From assembly GCA_034440615.1 (NCBI GenBank), contig JAOTOM010004553.1, positions 192,501 through 256,500 of the forward strand: a stretch of DNA of 64,000 nt. Direction: 5' to 3'. This document shows, one piece after another, positions 18,720 through 32,382 of the stretch; within the stretch, counting starts at the first letter, position 1, and each line of letters opens with the position of its first letter. The stretch is from Ashinkailepas kermadecensis (Eukaryota > Arthropoda > Thecostraca > Neolepadidae). The position numbers and the translations under genes were made by a program. The notes under the pieces are model-generated. The model saw nothing but the letters and a program-made list of their open reading frames with translations. It was not told where the DNA came from and made no database searches.

Positions 18720-21300
18720 TTTGCATTCGTCTGTGTGCTATCTCTTTCTGCTTCCCTTTTCGCTCCCACTTTTCAATTCACCCCATGTTAAGGATATGCA
18801 CGTAATATCAAGGAAGAAATTGATAACTTACAACTCGGCAGGTAAACGTGTAATTTCCTATACACCGGTCTTGGGAGGGAGGCATGGCCGGTCTAACTAT
18901 GCAACCAACGGGAGGATGGAAATGAAGCGAAGTGCATTGAACGGCCCTGGACAATCAATGCCATCAAATTTAATTTTGTTGATCTTTAGATCAGCGATAC
19001 CGTCAGAAGTCAGGATAAGAAAAGGTTGAAATATTTCTGAAGTGTTGCTTAATAATAAGAATCATGTGCATGAAAACGGTTCGTGCGAATGAATGATCGT
19101 ATAAAAGGAGTAAGAACTGTCCTTTGCACATGTCACATGCAGGTTACTACATTAGGTCATGGTCCAGTGAGGTCATGTGAGGTCACTGCGAATTCGCATA
19201 GATCTGCAGCACGCATGCATGTTTTGTAGCCAAAATACGCGCTAGAAAAAAGAATCGATACCATACAGTCGTATATATGAACAAAAAGAACTCAAACTTT
19301 CACATCAACTACGTCACGCTAAAAATTACGCTATGCGTGCAGCGTTAGCTTAAATCGTTTTTAGTTAGGTTCTTGTCTCTGTACAATGCTCGAGGACTAC
19401 ACGGGAGTAATTCCGAGTGCTGTATCTGAATTCATCATCCATTTTACCCTACACCAGTGACAACGATAAATTGTCAGTAAAATCTGGATTTTTATCTCTC
19501 AAACAACTCAGGTTGCCAACTGACCTCCAGGTTCATGCTTCGCATGCTCTGGGTCATTAATAAGTGTGTGATCAACAGACACCTTGTCATCGTAGGTGCA
19601 TTCCAGCATTTACCAAGCATCACAGCAAATCACGCATGCAAAGCATATGCCTACGTTCGCACACTTGACGCGACATGATAATGAGCCATGCCATGAATGG
19701 ATAAGATCGAACCGGCACACCAGGATATGATAACCGTATCCAAAGACGCTCCCAATCGCGTGCATTGATTCTGCTTAACCTATCATTAATTCTGACAGTA
19801 CGGGTGAAATCTAAACACCTATAGATGACCATGACGTTATGCTAAACTGACTTATGATGACCTTAGAATGCATTGTTTTCTAAAGCGTAGCCTAGTGGAA
19901 CTACTCAGAACTTGAGCTCGCTCGTGGCGGCGTCTCCGGCGCTATCCAAGATTAAGCAGAGATGGTGGGGTGGGGGATCCCACTCCAGTGGCACGAAGGT
20001 TAAAGTCTTGTTCGCCTGACATTCGTGAGTCATGTCAAGGTCATTATCGGTCAGGTCTTGGCGTGTGATGGGATTGAAACGTTCTCCAATACAGGAGCTT
20101 GAGGCGATCCGTTCTGTAGATGACGGGTAAAACGATTAGGTGTTTTGTAGCTGTGGTCACGTGACCTGGAGGAGGCTGGGGCCAGGGTGTCTCGTCACGG
20201 CAGCTCCCATTGGCAGCTTTGAGGAATGTTGGCAAGGGCCAGTGACGTCACAGCCCCGCTGCTCTCCAGCCCACCGAAGGCTCCGTGTGCACTTAGATAA
20301 TAGACTGAGAGCTACCTACCACCGGCATTGCTTGTTTTCCCGGTCAATTACCAGCTAGGGTTTCACTTGGCTCCTCTGGAGTCTGACGGTGCGACAGAGG
20401 GCGACAGGACTTGTCGCGCCACCTATAGAGGCCGAGACCGAGCTCGGCGCCATCTGCTGACAACACACGGCATGATACCCGGCATCTACTTACAGAACAA
20501 TGGTTCCATGCCCAAACTTGTCCAGGCACTTTGGTGAAGTCTTATGTTGGTTTCAGTACTGTGATAAAGTACGAATACAATAGTTGGGTCAAAATAGAAA
20601 GTTAACGTCCGTTTGGTCATGGGAGGACCCACACAGTCAAATGTTCATTTAGGCTGGAACCCCAAGCTAGATTGAATTGGTTTATAACGGCCCGGAGTGC
20701 TCTTGAGGCCCTTGACATGGTCGACGTATTATAATACCATTGTAGGATCAAATTCTTCTTTTTGTTATGAGCATGTGCGTAGGAGAGAGGATCCAGTTTG
20801 AAGTCATTTTTCATCACAACGTCCATGAGGGCTAAGACTCATCAAGAGTAGGGGGGGTCGCAATTGCGGACTATATTTCCCCATCCTGTTCCTAAGTCAC
20901 TAGTCATGAGCCTCCTAATATTAAGGAAGTGAACACCAGAGCAGGATCATTTACTGAAAAATAGTCATGTAGTAAGTACATGGCTTGACACTCATGCTTC
21001 TGAAGGTACCAAATACTCCCATCAATTCCAGAGGTATCTACGGGACTACCAGAAATTCCTCTCCCATTCTCAGAGGTGCCCATGATGCAACCAAATACTC
21101 TGCCGCTGTCATTCATGCCCCCTGGGAATATCAGATTCCCCTGTCATTACCCCAGGTGCCCGTGGGACTACGTGAGGTTCACTCATCATTGTCACAGGCA
21201 CCCTGGGGGTTACCTGAAGCATCTCTGTTAGCAGCCGTCAGTGCCATGAATTTCTTTGTAGCAGCAATGCACTGTGATTTGCTACATGGCGGCCTGATTC
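18720..21300. other. Non-coding stretch
   Basis: No exon with domain similarity was recognised. AGGTCA occurs three times at about 19155-19185. The remainder is of ordinary composition. Confidence 0.55.
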
Positions 21301-21304
21301 GGGC

Positions 21305-21712
21305 TCTATGCGGGCGTGGCGGGCACAGGAACCGCGAATGTTTTCACAGGCGCGGGGTTGGCTCAGTGCGGACGTGGCGGGCACAGGAACCGCGAATGTT
21401 TTCACAGGCGCCGGGTTGGCTCAGTGCGGACGTGGCGGGCACAGGAACTGCGAATGTTTTTACAGGCGCCGGGTTGGCTCAGTGCGGACGTGGCGGCACA
21501 GGAACCGCGAATTTTTCCGGCGCGGTTGTCATGGACGTGGCGGGCACAGGAACCGCGAATTTTTCCAGGCGCGGGGTTGCTATGCGACGTGGCGGGCACA
21601 GGAACCGCGAATGTTTTCACAGGCGCCGGGTTGGCTCAGTGCGGACGTGGCGGGCACAGGAACTGCGAATGTTTTTACAGGCGCGGGGTTGGCTCAGTGC
21701 GGACGCTGCGGT
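21305..21712. repeat. 58-bp minisatellite, about 7 copies
   Basis: The unit begins cggacgtggcgggcacagga and contains gcgaatgttttcacaggcgc and gggttggctcagtg. Two internal copies are shortened. Because the unit is not a multiple of three and has no stops, it creates overlapping open frames that are not genes. Confidence 0.95.
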
Positions 21713-21819
21713 GACGGCTGCTCCGACACAGCCCACGTGCTGTGCTGCCCCGAGCCCGACTGTTGCCACCCGCGGCTGGCCACCCTGCGAAATGGCAGCT
21801 GGATAAGCAGCACATTCAA

Positions 21820-23625
21820 TTGAAAGAAGGGCCTTCTGCAGCCATGCAGAGCGGTATTTGTGGAGCATTGAGATTTCGTCGTGAACGTCGAGGAAGGAGG
21901 TCTTGCTATTCATATTAATCTTGTGGTGAATATCAGCACCGACGAGGCGGGCGTTACGTTTTTCAACTGCATCAGCCAGGGGCGTAGGGACCTTTGTGAA
22001 AAATGGAGGAACCAGCGTCACCTCTTCCCCATGCGGCTAATAGTGAAAACCACGAAAAGTGTGAGGGAGGAAACACCACGGCGTTTTCGATTTTCATTTG
22101 CTTGTTTGTTTGTTTATTGGGAGGTTCTCGACGCACTTTATGCACGATCACGGCTAATGGCGCCGCCCACACTGCTTCGCCGGTGGGCGGCAGGATTGGG
22201 AAATATCCCGAGTGGTGCGAGTGTTGAACCCGGGACCTTTGGTACATTTTTCGATTTTCACTTGGGGTGGGGGAGTGGGGGGAGGGGGTATTTCAACAAG
22301 AAGCTACTGCAAACCCCGGAAAAAGGCACTTTGGTGCATAAAAGGCCACTTTTGCAGTACGGTGCAGAAGTACACTTATAATTTGGTTAGAGATAGCCAG
22401 AAAAAAATCTAACAATTGAAGACAACTTAACCTGTTAAGGTCGTGTCAGTCATCTGAGGGTACTTCGACTTACGATAAAGATAGTGAAACGCCAGCAAGG
22501 AGCGCTTTGAACAGTAACAGGTGCATTCTACTTTATTGAAAGGCACTCTGAGGCCCTGATCTATGTAGGGCATCCCTGATACTTCCACCCTAATGGGCAA
22601 CAATTGCGATGTCACTCGGTTTTTCGTAAAAATGGCCACCTGGATAAAAATGGGCCCAACCGACGTTCGGGCAGCGAGTCCATTGGCATTTCAATGTTTT
22701 GTGATGTTTCGAATACAATCTTTGAGCTTTTACAATTTCTGACAGGTTTAGCGCTATGAACCGGATGGGTGTTACTACCCACTTCAGGGGTATCGTTTTG
22801 TATACTTTTGGGATGGCTCAAGCAATCCCAACGTTCTTTTGTGTCACTCCAATGAGGATTTGAGCCATTATAATGGTTTTGAAGAAGAAAATATGAAGCA
22901 TTAGAGCAACAGTGCACATTGCAAGCACGTCCAGACATGCACAGTCATTCTTTTCTTGCCTCCCTGTATTGTGCATATATCTTAATTATCTTAGTTATTA
23001 AATCTTTACCTGCCTTTTATTGCTAGCATTACTGGGCTGGTACCTATGCTAACATTGCCATGGCGATTGCGAATGACAAGAGTTACATTCAATCCAAAAT
23101 AATAATTGTTGAACTGTTTCTGACAGCCAGACATGAACAGCTAGCACATCTGATCATGCCATTAAGTTGTGTACACAATTAGCGACTCTGTGGAGAAATG
23201 TGGACAATCATGCTTGCGTGTGCTTTGTTTTGTAAACAGCATGGTTCGAACACAATAATGGAAAGCTACCATTGTTTGGTATTCCGAGTCAGAAAATCCT
23301 GTTCACTCGCAGTGGTCAGGTTAAGCTGTATGTGTGAATGAAAACACATCTCCATGTGGTCCATTGATAGTTTTTCCCGAACTAGCACACTTACATTTAG
23401 TTATATCGCTAGCCATAATGAGTAAACTTAATGGAGTGATGCAAAAGACTTGGTTCGTGTTATGTACAAAAATTGGTAAATACGCAACACATCACTATCC
23501 ATACGATGCATCCACCTTTAAAGACTTGAAACTAGCAATCCTCGCTCGTCATGCACCATCAGTTCGTCTTCTGGTTGCATAGGGCACGTAAGTAGGGTCC
23601 GTCTAAAGTCGCAGAGTTTTCATCG
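21820..23625. other. Non-coding stretch with one dispersed-repeat fragment
   Basis: No gene recognised. It contains the dispersed fragment at 22108-22185, a G-rich run near 22262-22290 and otherwise single-copy-looking DNA. Confidence 0.5.
22108..22185 (+). repeat. Conserved dispersed repeat, copy A
   Basis: About 78 bp with the block gcactttatgcacgatcacg, present again in inverse orientation at 56784-56861 with over 90% identity by eye. Confidence 0.8.
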
Positions 23626-25528
23626 ACTGTACACTGTAAAAAATGATTAGCACTTTTGCTGCTAATTGCATGCTAAGTGACTGCTTCAAACAACGCTTTT
23701 CCCTTAGGATGCTAGTAACAAGCATAAGGATGCTAGCAACAAGCACCATATATGCTATTCGGCTGGAGGCGGCTAATTCTAGCCTGCAGATGCTAGACGG
23801 CAAGAATGAGGATGCTTGATCTTAGCAGCCATGAGTGTTGTGCCAAGCAGTCCAGAATAATGCAACTGCTTATATCTAGCACTAGTCGGTTTTACAGCGG
23901 CAACTTGCTCTCCCGTCTAGTCGCTTTTCATCCTTCCAAGTAAATCCTTGCTTCACCTAAACATTCCAGACATGAACTAAAAAAGTACCTCGAAGAACAT
24001 TTATCATTTACAAGAATTGATTTCACTCAATTTTCTCAGCTTTTTCATTGACAAAACTTGTTTCTTGGTGGTGAGAATAAAACGATTTTAGACTGATTGG
24101 TTTAGTATAATTTTCCTTAAACCATTTTATATTCCGAAACCTATATCCCAGTACGCGGCAGGCAACAAATCAGTCGGTGCACGAGCGTCCTACTCGTTGG
24201 GTGTGTTGTGAATATTTATTAGTTGTGCGGCGTGAGCATGTCGGCAGTATCAGGTATGGATTTATAAACTTGGTTGACATCGATTAAGTGTAATTTTGTT
24301 ATCATTTTCTCTACCGTTGCTCAGGAAGTTGGCTTATAGCCGCATCTTTCGCTAACTTAACGACAGCGCCAATCTGTCATCTGGCAGTCATCCGTCGGCT
24401 GCCATATACCGTAGAGCTGAGTGCAGTCTCGACGTAAATTAGAAAGCGTATTGCAATTTGCTGATATTCGTAAGTTTAATTCTACTTATTTCAGCAACGT
24501 TAATACTAAAACCGATTTCGTTATTAAAACTTATGTGAGAATTATATTTGGTGGTCGCTTTTAATTTATGCAGATCACTATGCCGGGTCTTCCTCTATCT
24601 TGTTCCTGAGACCACGTGACCTGGGAGCAAATTTCCGCTGTAAAACCGACTACTGTTACGGTCCGTGTTTTTGGCGGGAGTTTGAGCACTCTATGGCTGC
24701 TTACAGTTAGCAGTTGGGTAGTCAATATAAGCAGCGTATAAGAATGGCGGGAATATTAGCACCTTAACGCTGCTTAACGAAAAACTGCGTGAACATTCGG
24801 CCATTTTGGTTTGAGATTCGATGGCGTGCGGATCGGTGCAATCGTGCGGCAAGATTAAAGCGAAGAAGAGAAGTCTCTCTGAGATCAAGAGAACCTCTGG
24901 ATCCAGAATCACATGCCTGACATAGTCTGCACAAGGTGGGTGTGTCTTCACAGCAAATGTTTTTCCACATCCCTGGTATCAATATGATTATGTCAGCATC
25001 TTGCCAACCTCGCTGCATACACCCCTGAAATTACGGGCGCTGGATGACTTTCGCAGTTGATCCAACCTCAGCTACAATCACTAACATACCTGAGCTTGAC
25101 AACACATAGTACCTGGCATGCTTAGCAAGGCATATGCGTTATTGCCATGGGACAAACAATCTGAAATGTAATTTTTTGCATCATTATTCATCTATGGACC
25201 ATGAGAAGCTGAGTGGGCTATGCCAGTTGCAGCCTATTCTGTGGGCCCCCAAAACAATTATTTCTCAGACAATGGCTTTTGGGTGGTTTATTGTGCTGCT
25301 CAGAATTTATTAGCTGAAAGAAAGCTAGCCTGGATTATCCTGGATATAGCAGAGGCTGGACTATCACCACCAATTGTTGCTACCAGATCATTTTATAGGC
25401 TTAACCGAGATGGGCCACTGGAGCTCTTTTTATGTTTTAACACGTTATGACTGTATAGCATTATTATGGATTGTATTTGTTCATAATTATGTAGCCATGG
25501 AGCCAGTGGATCTGCTCTTTACGTCACC

Positions 25529-26075
25529 ATTTGTTCATGACTGGCACTGTGCCATGTAAGACTGAACTGTGATAAATGTGGAACTTGCATAAAAATAAAA
25601 TAAATTGTCTGGTTAGGTTTGTGGTTTATTTGGTATTATTGTCATTTAAGGTGTCCATGATAAAGTCTTACACATTTTCTTCATTAAGCAATCAACTGGG
25701 TTAGGATATATCAGATTAGGTTGTTTAGTTACAAAATTTGAGATTGAAATTAAGGAAACGTCTAATATTTTTCCTGTTCGTGTATTTCATTGTAATACAT
25801 ACTAAATTTGCTTCTATATATATATATATATATATAGAATATATATACAAAATATAGCATATATTTTGTAACTAAACAACCTAATCTGATGTATCCTAGC
25901 CAGTTGATTGCTTAATGAAGGAAAATGTGTGTAAGACTTTATCATGTACACCTTAAATGACAATAATACCAAATAAACCAGCGAAACCTAACCCGGACAA
26001 TTTATTTTATTTTTTATGCAAGCTCCACATTTATAACAGTTCGTCTTCATGGCACAGTGCCAGTCATGAACAAAT
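25529..26075. repeat. Long inverted repeat around an AT-rich core
   Basis: The left arm 25529-25737 is an almost exact reverse complement of 25863-26075, about 210 bp each with few mismatches. The core is AT-rich and contains (TA)n. A further (TA)n follows at 26115-26166. There is no open frame, so it is a foldback or cruciform-forming element or an inverted duplication. Confidence 0.92.
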
Positions 26076-26114
26076 ATCGATCGATATATATATATATCTT
26101 AATAACAAATATCT

Positions 26115-26116
26115 TA

Positions 26117-26166
<50 letters not shown>
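26115..26166. repeat. (TA)n microsatellite
   Basis: About 25 TA units following atcttaatcga. Confidence 0.95.
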
Positions 26167-26169
<3 letters not shown>

Positions 26170-26719
26170 TGTCCTCCTTTGCTATTTGCAAGTAGGACAT
26201 ACGTATTCCTTTGCATTGCTATTTGCATACGAATGCATTAAAAGGGTATATCGCCTGTAAGCATCCTGATTCCTGTTCGCTGTAATATTTAAGATGGGTA
26301 TCGGACGTTAGCATGTACCAAAGAAGTACTCCGTCCGTATCAATACCGTAAGTCAGCAACACCCGTACGCTACTATCAAGGAGTCCAATTTCGGTTTTAG
26401 CACCCAATGGGTGCTAAATATGCTAGCACCATAGGCGAACCGTACCCAGGAGGTGCTGGTTTTGGCGTGAGAAAAACTAGCACCCTGGGGGTGAAGCGCA
26501 CGCACCCCATGGGTGCTCATTTCAAGTACCATGTTACTAAATATAGCCGAATAAAGAGGTGCTAGATATAAGCACCATGCTTATATTTAGCACTTGAAAT
26601 TGTGCGATGTGATGCCAACTACAAAAAGATGCTTATTCAAGCAGCCCTGTGGGCTGAATTTGAATTTGAAATGCACCGGGGTGCTTTTTTACAGTGTAGG
26701 GGACGGTCCCCACAGAACA

Positions 26720-27850
26720 ATGGATGTATGGGCCGCGTCCGCCACATACCGCACGGTGTCGCCGACGTTGAACTTAGCGAGGAGGTGGTGTAGTCGGAGC
26801 TCAGCCAGCTCAGCTTATCGTGCGCGCAAGAAGAGGCATGCTGGGAAATTAAAACTAAAGAACAGGACCTTGCTGTTAGTGCTGGCCTTATGATATCGTA
26901 ATAGCATTCATATTTGGCGCACTCGGTATCTGCCGTGGTCAGTATAATGCGGCCTACATACGATCAAGACATAATATCCGCCGTGTTTATGTGCTCAGTA
27001 CGGTTTGTCGGGTTCCCGTCCACATGCGTCGCACCATATACCTTCGAACATTCGGGCCGTCACAGTCATTTTCATAAAACGACACCCCTGGCCCACTTAC
27101 ATGGCGAGTGTTGCAACTATCGACATGCTCAATTTTCAGTCTGATAGCTGGAGCGTAATGCTGCTCTTTAGTCGAATATGTTTTTTTTGTCCAGCATGTG
27201 GCATCAGAAGCTCAGTTTGCACTTTCCAATGGACCTTGAGCACATCATTGCATAGCAGTTCATTGTCAAACTGTAACATTCAACCTCCAAATAAGAAAGG
27301 CGAGGAAAATATTCTGGGGAGGATGCAAAAAATCCAGGGTCAGCCTATCTTTTCCAACCCTGAAATTTCAGCTGAAGTCGCTCCTCCAGGTACTTCCACA
27401 GTGGCGCCACTCCAAAGATTCGGCGCCCCTCCTGACGAGTACCCACATGGTAATTCATGGATCCGCCACTGTTGCTATGGTCGTGGGTGTCGATTTTTTT
27501 AAACATTAGGGGGGGTGGGAAGAGGGGGGGGGGGCGAATTGTCAGCGCACTAGACGCCCTCCCTCCCCCAACCAATAACTCATTGGATTTTGCCCACTAT
27601 ATTTTCAGATCTCTGCAATTGTGATTTTGTATTTGACGATGTGTATGTTTATGTTTATTCAGCATCCTCACCAAAGGGCAAAATCGTCCAATAACAGTTG
27701 AAGTCACATACGTAAAAGAGCAGTGCACAGTACATGTGAACATAAAAACTATGAGGCATAGCATGTGACTACAGTGTCATACAGTGGGCTCGGGTCCATC
27801 ATCACCGTCACCGTCACCGTCACCGTCACCCTCCACTCACTCCACACACC

Positions 27851-27885
<35 letters not shown>

Positions 27886-28370
27886 CGGCCTAAATAAAAT
27901 GTTTCAGCGTCCATATGCAGGCTAAAGCACGCCGGCCTTGATGGATCATCGGAGCACAGCAGCCCTGAACTGTGATGACGATGGGTGAAGGTATCTCCTT
28001 GGTGCCTAACAATAGGGAGGGGCGAAGCCAAAGTTCTGGTGGGGCGAGTTCAGGGTCGGGGAAGGGGCAAGGCCTCCACAAAAGCATAGAAATAGAAAAC
28101 AATGTCCTCTGATCAAGCATGTGTATTGCTGATGCAGTCATCGTGATCGCCGAGTCTAGTTAGTCACTACACACGACACCAAACAAACTAAAATGCACAA
28201 CGGATCACAGACATCAATCAGCGCAATCATACTATTCTTTAAACAATAGTATGAAAACTCCGTTTGTACCCAATGGCGCAGCCAAGAATAAGAATATGAT
28301 ACACTGGGTACATACCTCTCCGGTCACGGTCAAGGAGTCAGAAAAGGTCAGCACAGGAGATTCCCAGTAG
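26720..28370. other. Non-coding stretch with simple repeats
   Basis: Holds (CACCGT)n at 27797-27830, (CA)n at 27852-27884 and a G-run near 27508-27533. No gene recognised. Confidence 0.6.
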
Positions 28371-28424
28371 AGCCACTATGACTATACTACACATTATACT
28401 ATATGCGACACTATATGGCAAACC

Positions 28425-28640
28425 AGGGCCGCAAAGCACACCGTCCACTGCGGCGGATCAGGGCCGCGGAGTACATCATACACTGTACCTGATCAGGGTC
28501 GCGGAGCACATCGTCCATTGTAACGGGCCGGGGCCGCGGAGCACACCGTACACTGTGGTGGACCGGGGCTACGGAGCACACCGTCCCCTACTGCAGACCG
28601 GGGTCGCGGAGTACACCGTCCATTGCGGCGGATTAGGGCC
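28425..28640. repeat. About 38-bp degenerate minisatellite, 6 copies
   Basis: The unit is built around ggggccgcggagcacaccgt and ccattgcggcggat, with substantial divergence between copies. Confidence 0.8.
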
Positions 28641-28670
28641 ATCAACAGGCCAAATTATGCCATGTCATGG

Positions 28671-29752
28671 CAGTGGCGTACCTATGATTTGCGCTAGGGT
28701 GGGGTGGGGTGGGGGGCAAGCTGATTTGGAACGGGCCCACTTACCCCATCTTTTTTCTTTTTTTAAAGTCCCCGGAATTCGAGGACCATTGTTTTCAAAG
28801 GGACCTTTTATTTGTAATAGAATAATCAGTGACCAGCTTAACTGTCCTGTAGGGGAGGGGGCGGGAAATATATCACCTTCACTTCTGAATCACACGGTTT
28901 CAACCCTAACTCCCCCATCCTGTTCGAAGGTTTTTATTTTGGCATGCCTTGATAAGTCACCTCACACTGCTGAAATTACACCTCTACAAATAACTAAAAA
29001 ATGTAAAATTTTCCAATTTCAGGAATTCCAGTTAATAACGTCCAGTCGTCAAAACGTCAACGTTCGTGCAAGTGTACACCCGCCTTGCGCACTCGGCGCA
29101 TTTGCCACACTGCTTTCGCTTCTCTGGCTTCTGCTAGGCCTCCCACGTTTTGCTAATTGCTGTCACATGATAGTCTTGTGCCATATTTGACATGTGGAAT
29201 GCCTGCTGTGGCGGCACGCTGGACAATTAGATTAATTCAATTCGATGTATTAGTTCTCTTCTTCCCACACTTTCTGGTGGTTAAGAAATACGGAGACTCA
29301 CTGAGTTTTGACGCACCTCATCTCTTTGGCTAAATATGCTCCCATATTAACTACCGAGCCGAGACCCAAGCCAAGTGTTCGTTTTTTTACCCGTTGGGTT
29401 TTTCTTCTTCCACGGATGTTTTTTAGGGTTCCAGCCAATTTGTTTTTGAGGGCTCGGCACATTTTTGAGACACCGGTTCTTTTTAGAGTTCTGTTGCTTC
29501 TTTTTTGCACCGACGATATCTTTGAGGTAACGTTGAGCCTTGGTGCGATTTTGGGGGCCCGGCGTCATTTTCGTGGGAAAAGGCGCGACTTCCTGGGCCC
29601 CCGATGTGATTTTTAGGTGCCCTGGTGCGATTTTTTCGGGGCCCAGCAGGATTTTCAGGGTGCCTGGCGCAATTTTTGCCGAAGCCCGGCGCGATTCTTA
29701 GGGGCCTCTCAGGGGGAGCAACTGCCCCCAATGCCCTTTCGGTACGCCACTG
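28671..29752. mobile_element. DNA-transposon-like element with CAGTGGCGTACC ends
   Basis: CAGTGGCGTACC (28671-28682) is inverted as GGTACGCCACTG at 29741-29752. Both ends are followed inward by G- or C-runs (ggggtggggtggggggcaag; gggggagcaactgccccc). The interior is non-coding; 29500-29710 is a degenerate gcgcgattttt/ggggccc repeat. Matching 8-bp target duplications were not found. Confidence 0.6.
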
Positions 29753-29759
29753 TTTAAGT

Positions 29760-31380
29760 CCACCAACTGGAATTCGCGTTCACAGAGGGCAGAAACCCGC
29801 CATCCAGGGTACGTGCCGACAGAACTAAGCGCGTGCAGTAGGTTAGGAGGCAAACAAGAAGCTGCATAGAGCCGGTCCATGTCCCACATGTCTCTCACAA
29901 CACCAACTGCGCTGCCAGCTGGATGGTCGTTACTTTTGTATCAGAACGCCCCGCAGTAAAAATTTGCCAGCTCCGTCACAGCACCCTTCTAACCGGCCAT
30001 AGCAGATTGAAGAGCTGGTGGTTGGTTGGTGTGATGCGAGTGACAGCCTTTAGAATGTACCAAAAAAGTCCTTAGAACCAGAAGAAACCAACAGACCACG
30101 ATGGCCAACACCCGTAAACTCCTGCTATCTGTTGACGAAAGGCGAAAACACTAGTGCAATATTTCACAGTGAGGGAAGTACGCTATTAATGATATTTAAT
30201 ATTTCACCAGCTGCGGAAAGTACGCTACGACAGGTGGGAGGTACGTTTCCAAGGTATCTGACTGATTGGCAATTTTTGTCGTTCGAGGCGCTTGCGCCAT
30301 AATATTTACTTCTAATTCGAATGAGGGATCACGTCGACACGACTTCTCGTGATTGTCTCTAAGTGGTCTCGACCCTAGTGGCACTAGCAGTCCACAGCAT
30401 ACCTACCTTTTGTGACGATCCCAAACCGTTTATGAGTCCGCTTGCAGTCGGCTTTAGCTGATCTTTCGTTAGTACTGATACATAGTTTCCAATAATACAG
30501 TGGTTTTTACGACCTGCCACGAACACTAATCACATTCACGTTACCTGTTGCAAGTGAGGAGACAACAATCAGACCGAGGTCCATGATGTCGGCGAGGAGC
30601 GTCTGCTGCGGCGGGCCACCGCCTGAGATGCCGAGACGGTCAGGCGGATGTCACAACTGACAAGGGCTGGGCAGGCGCGCATCTATCTGGCGCTCGATGG
30701 TGTTGCATATCAGCACTGATATGCTATCTGGTGCACCCTCCACCACTGACCGTCACGTGACGGTCGTCCAAGGAGCACAAGACTCGCACGTAGCGCGTCA
30801 CGCGACAGCCAAGCCATTGATGTGCGCTCTTGTAATCGACACGGTCATTCCGGGAACTGCCTACCGAGACCAGCAGGCAGTGCTGGATGTCCAATTGTCC
30901 AATTCGTCGCTCTTGGGAACAAGAATAATGATGCTCCTGAAAGGAAGCAGTGCCGTTTGAACGTGGATAATGCATTGCATGAAATGACACAATTGTGGAA
31001 GAAAATTAACTTAAAAAACAAACAGTAAGCATTCGCACAGTGTGCTCTGAAGAAGGCGCGCAAGGCCTTCGTATCCCCAGGAAATGCTACCGAAAGTCAG
31101 GAGGAGCCTTTCTTCACCCTATATTGATACGGGGCTAATTTGCCCACACTGCGTATTTCAAGGAGTACTTGAGTGCCATCACCTGGTTGCGCACTGAAAG
31201 AAAATATTTGGCTAGTTTTAAGGGAGCATGCAATATGCATAACGTAATAGTTCTTTCAAGACATTAGTTCAATGTAGGTGAATATATCACATAATGCGAA
31301 GATAACAGGATAGTTATTCGACAGCGGATATGCTAGAAAGAAGAGAAAGAAATATGTGCAAGAGAACCATGATGTGCGCA
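29760..31380. other. Non-coding stretch
   Basis: No coding exon, repeat array or RNA gene is apparent. Confidence 0.55.
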
Positions 31381-31500
31381 GTGACGTAGCTAAGATTTGG
31401 TCACCGGGGGCGAACATCTGAAGAGGTCCCCGTACCTACTTACGGCCCCTCCACTTTTCCGAATATTCTCGGTTCTCGGGTACTTCTTTCAAAGGGCCCC

Positions 31501-31767
<267 letters not shown>

Positions 31768-31771
<4 letters not shown>

Positions 31772-31800
31772 TGCGCTGGGCGCGCCGCCCAGCGCACCAT
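31768..31800. repeat. Perfect 15-bp-arm hairpin at the end of the TA tract
   Basis: ATGGTGCGCTGGGCG, loop CGC, then its exact reverse complement. It is GC-rich and abuts the long TA array. Confidence 0.95.
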
Positions 31801-31949
31801 CCGTGGATGACGGTGTCCTGTTTTGCTCGGCTGGGAGAGAGGACCTGTCGGCGTCCTTTGCACTCTGCGGCAGCCAGCCCACTGGTCGTGTCGCCTAGAC
31901 TAGCCGACCAGGCTGCCGCTCCTGTCCGCAGGTCTCGACCAGCGCCGAC

Positions 31950-32100
31950 ATTACCGTGCCCGAGGCTGTGTGTAGGATGTCATGGTACGACAATCTATGG
32001 AAGCAGACTACCACGTCGAGGGCACACGACATCACCATGCTTGAAGCTTTGTGTAGGATGTCATCGTACGACAACATGTGGAAGCCTACCACCACATAGT
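31950..32100. repeat. Two-copy direct repeat
   Basis: gtgtaggatgtcatNgtacgacaa and gtggaagc...taccac recur about 85 bp apart. Confidence 0.7.
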
Positions 32101-32382
32101 GCTGCTTCCTCTCCCGAGGCGTTCGCTCCTCTGAACCACTTTCAAGTTCTTCTCTACGCACCATACCTTTATTATCCGCCCTCTTTTATGTTAACTGTTT
32201 TGACAATTGGGGTGCACATCTTCCGCTTTGCCCTTTCTCTCCTTCTCGTAGCAGTCACCCACTACCTCATAACGAAACAAACCACCACTAGCACACCTCC
32301 GGACCGTACTAGACTGCCTCCGCTCTGGGTTGGTCGAGAGGCAGCGAGCTGGCAGCGGAGTTAGTATCGGCTTACTCCGATA

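Larger units (their letters stand above)
23630..26698. mobile_element. Candidate DNA transposon with TACACTGTAAAAAA ends
   Basis: TACACTGTAAAAAA at 23630-23643 is perfectly inverted at 26685-26698. TA at both outer edges would fit a TA target site. Near the ends there are repeated gctagcaac/agcacc/ggtgct motifs. No transposase frame is evident over 3.07 kb, and the long palindrome at 25529-26075 lies inside. It could be two unrelated ends instead of one element. Confidence 0.45.

Noticed and set aside
20044..20358. Short frames that loosely suggested a retroelement tail
   Set aside because: Too short, and no motif could be verified.
21308..21823. Several overlapping frames of 130-270 codons
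   Set aside because: The 58-bp minisatellite leaves all frames open; the same peptide phrases rotate between frames.
31768..32364. 198-codon frame after the TA array
   Set aside because: No recognisable domain; begins in a hairpin and runs through a two-copy direct repeat.
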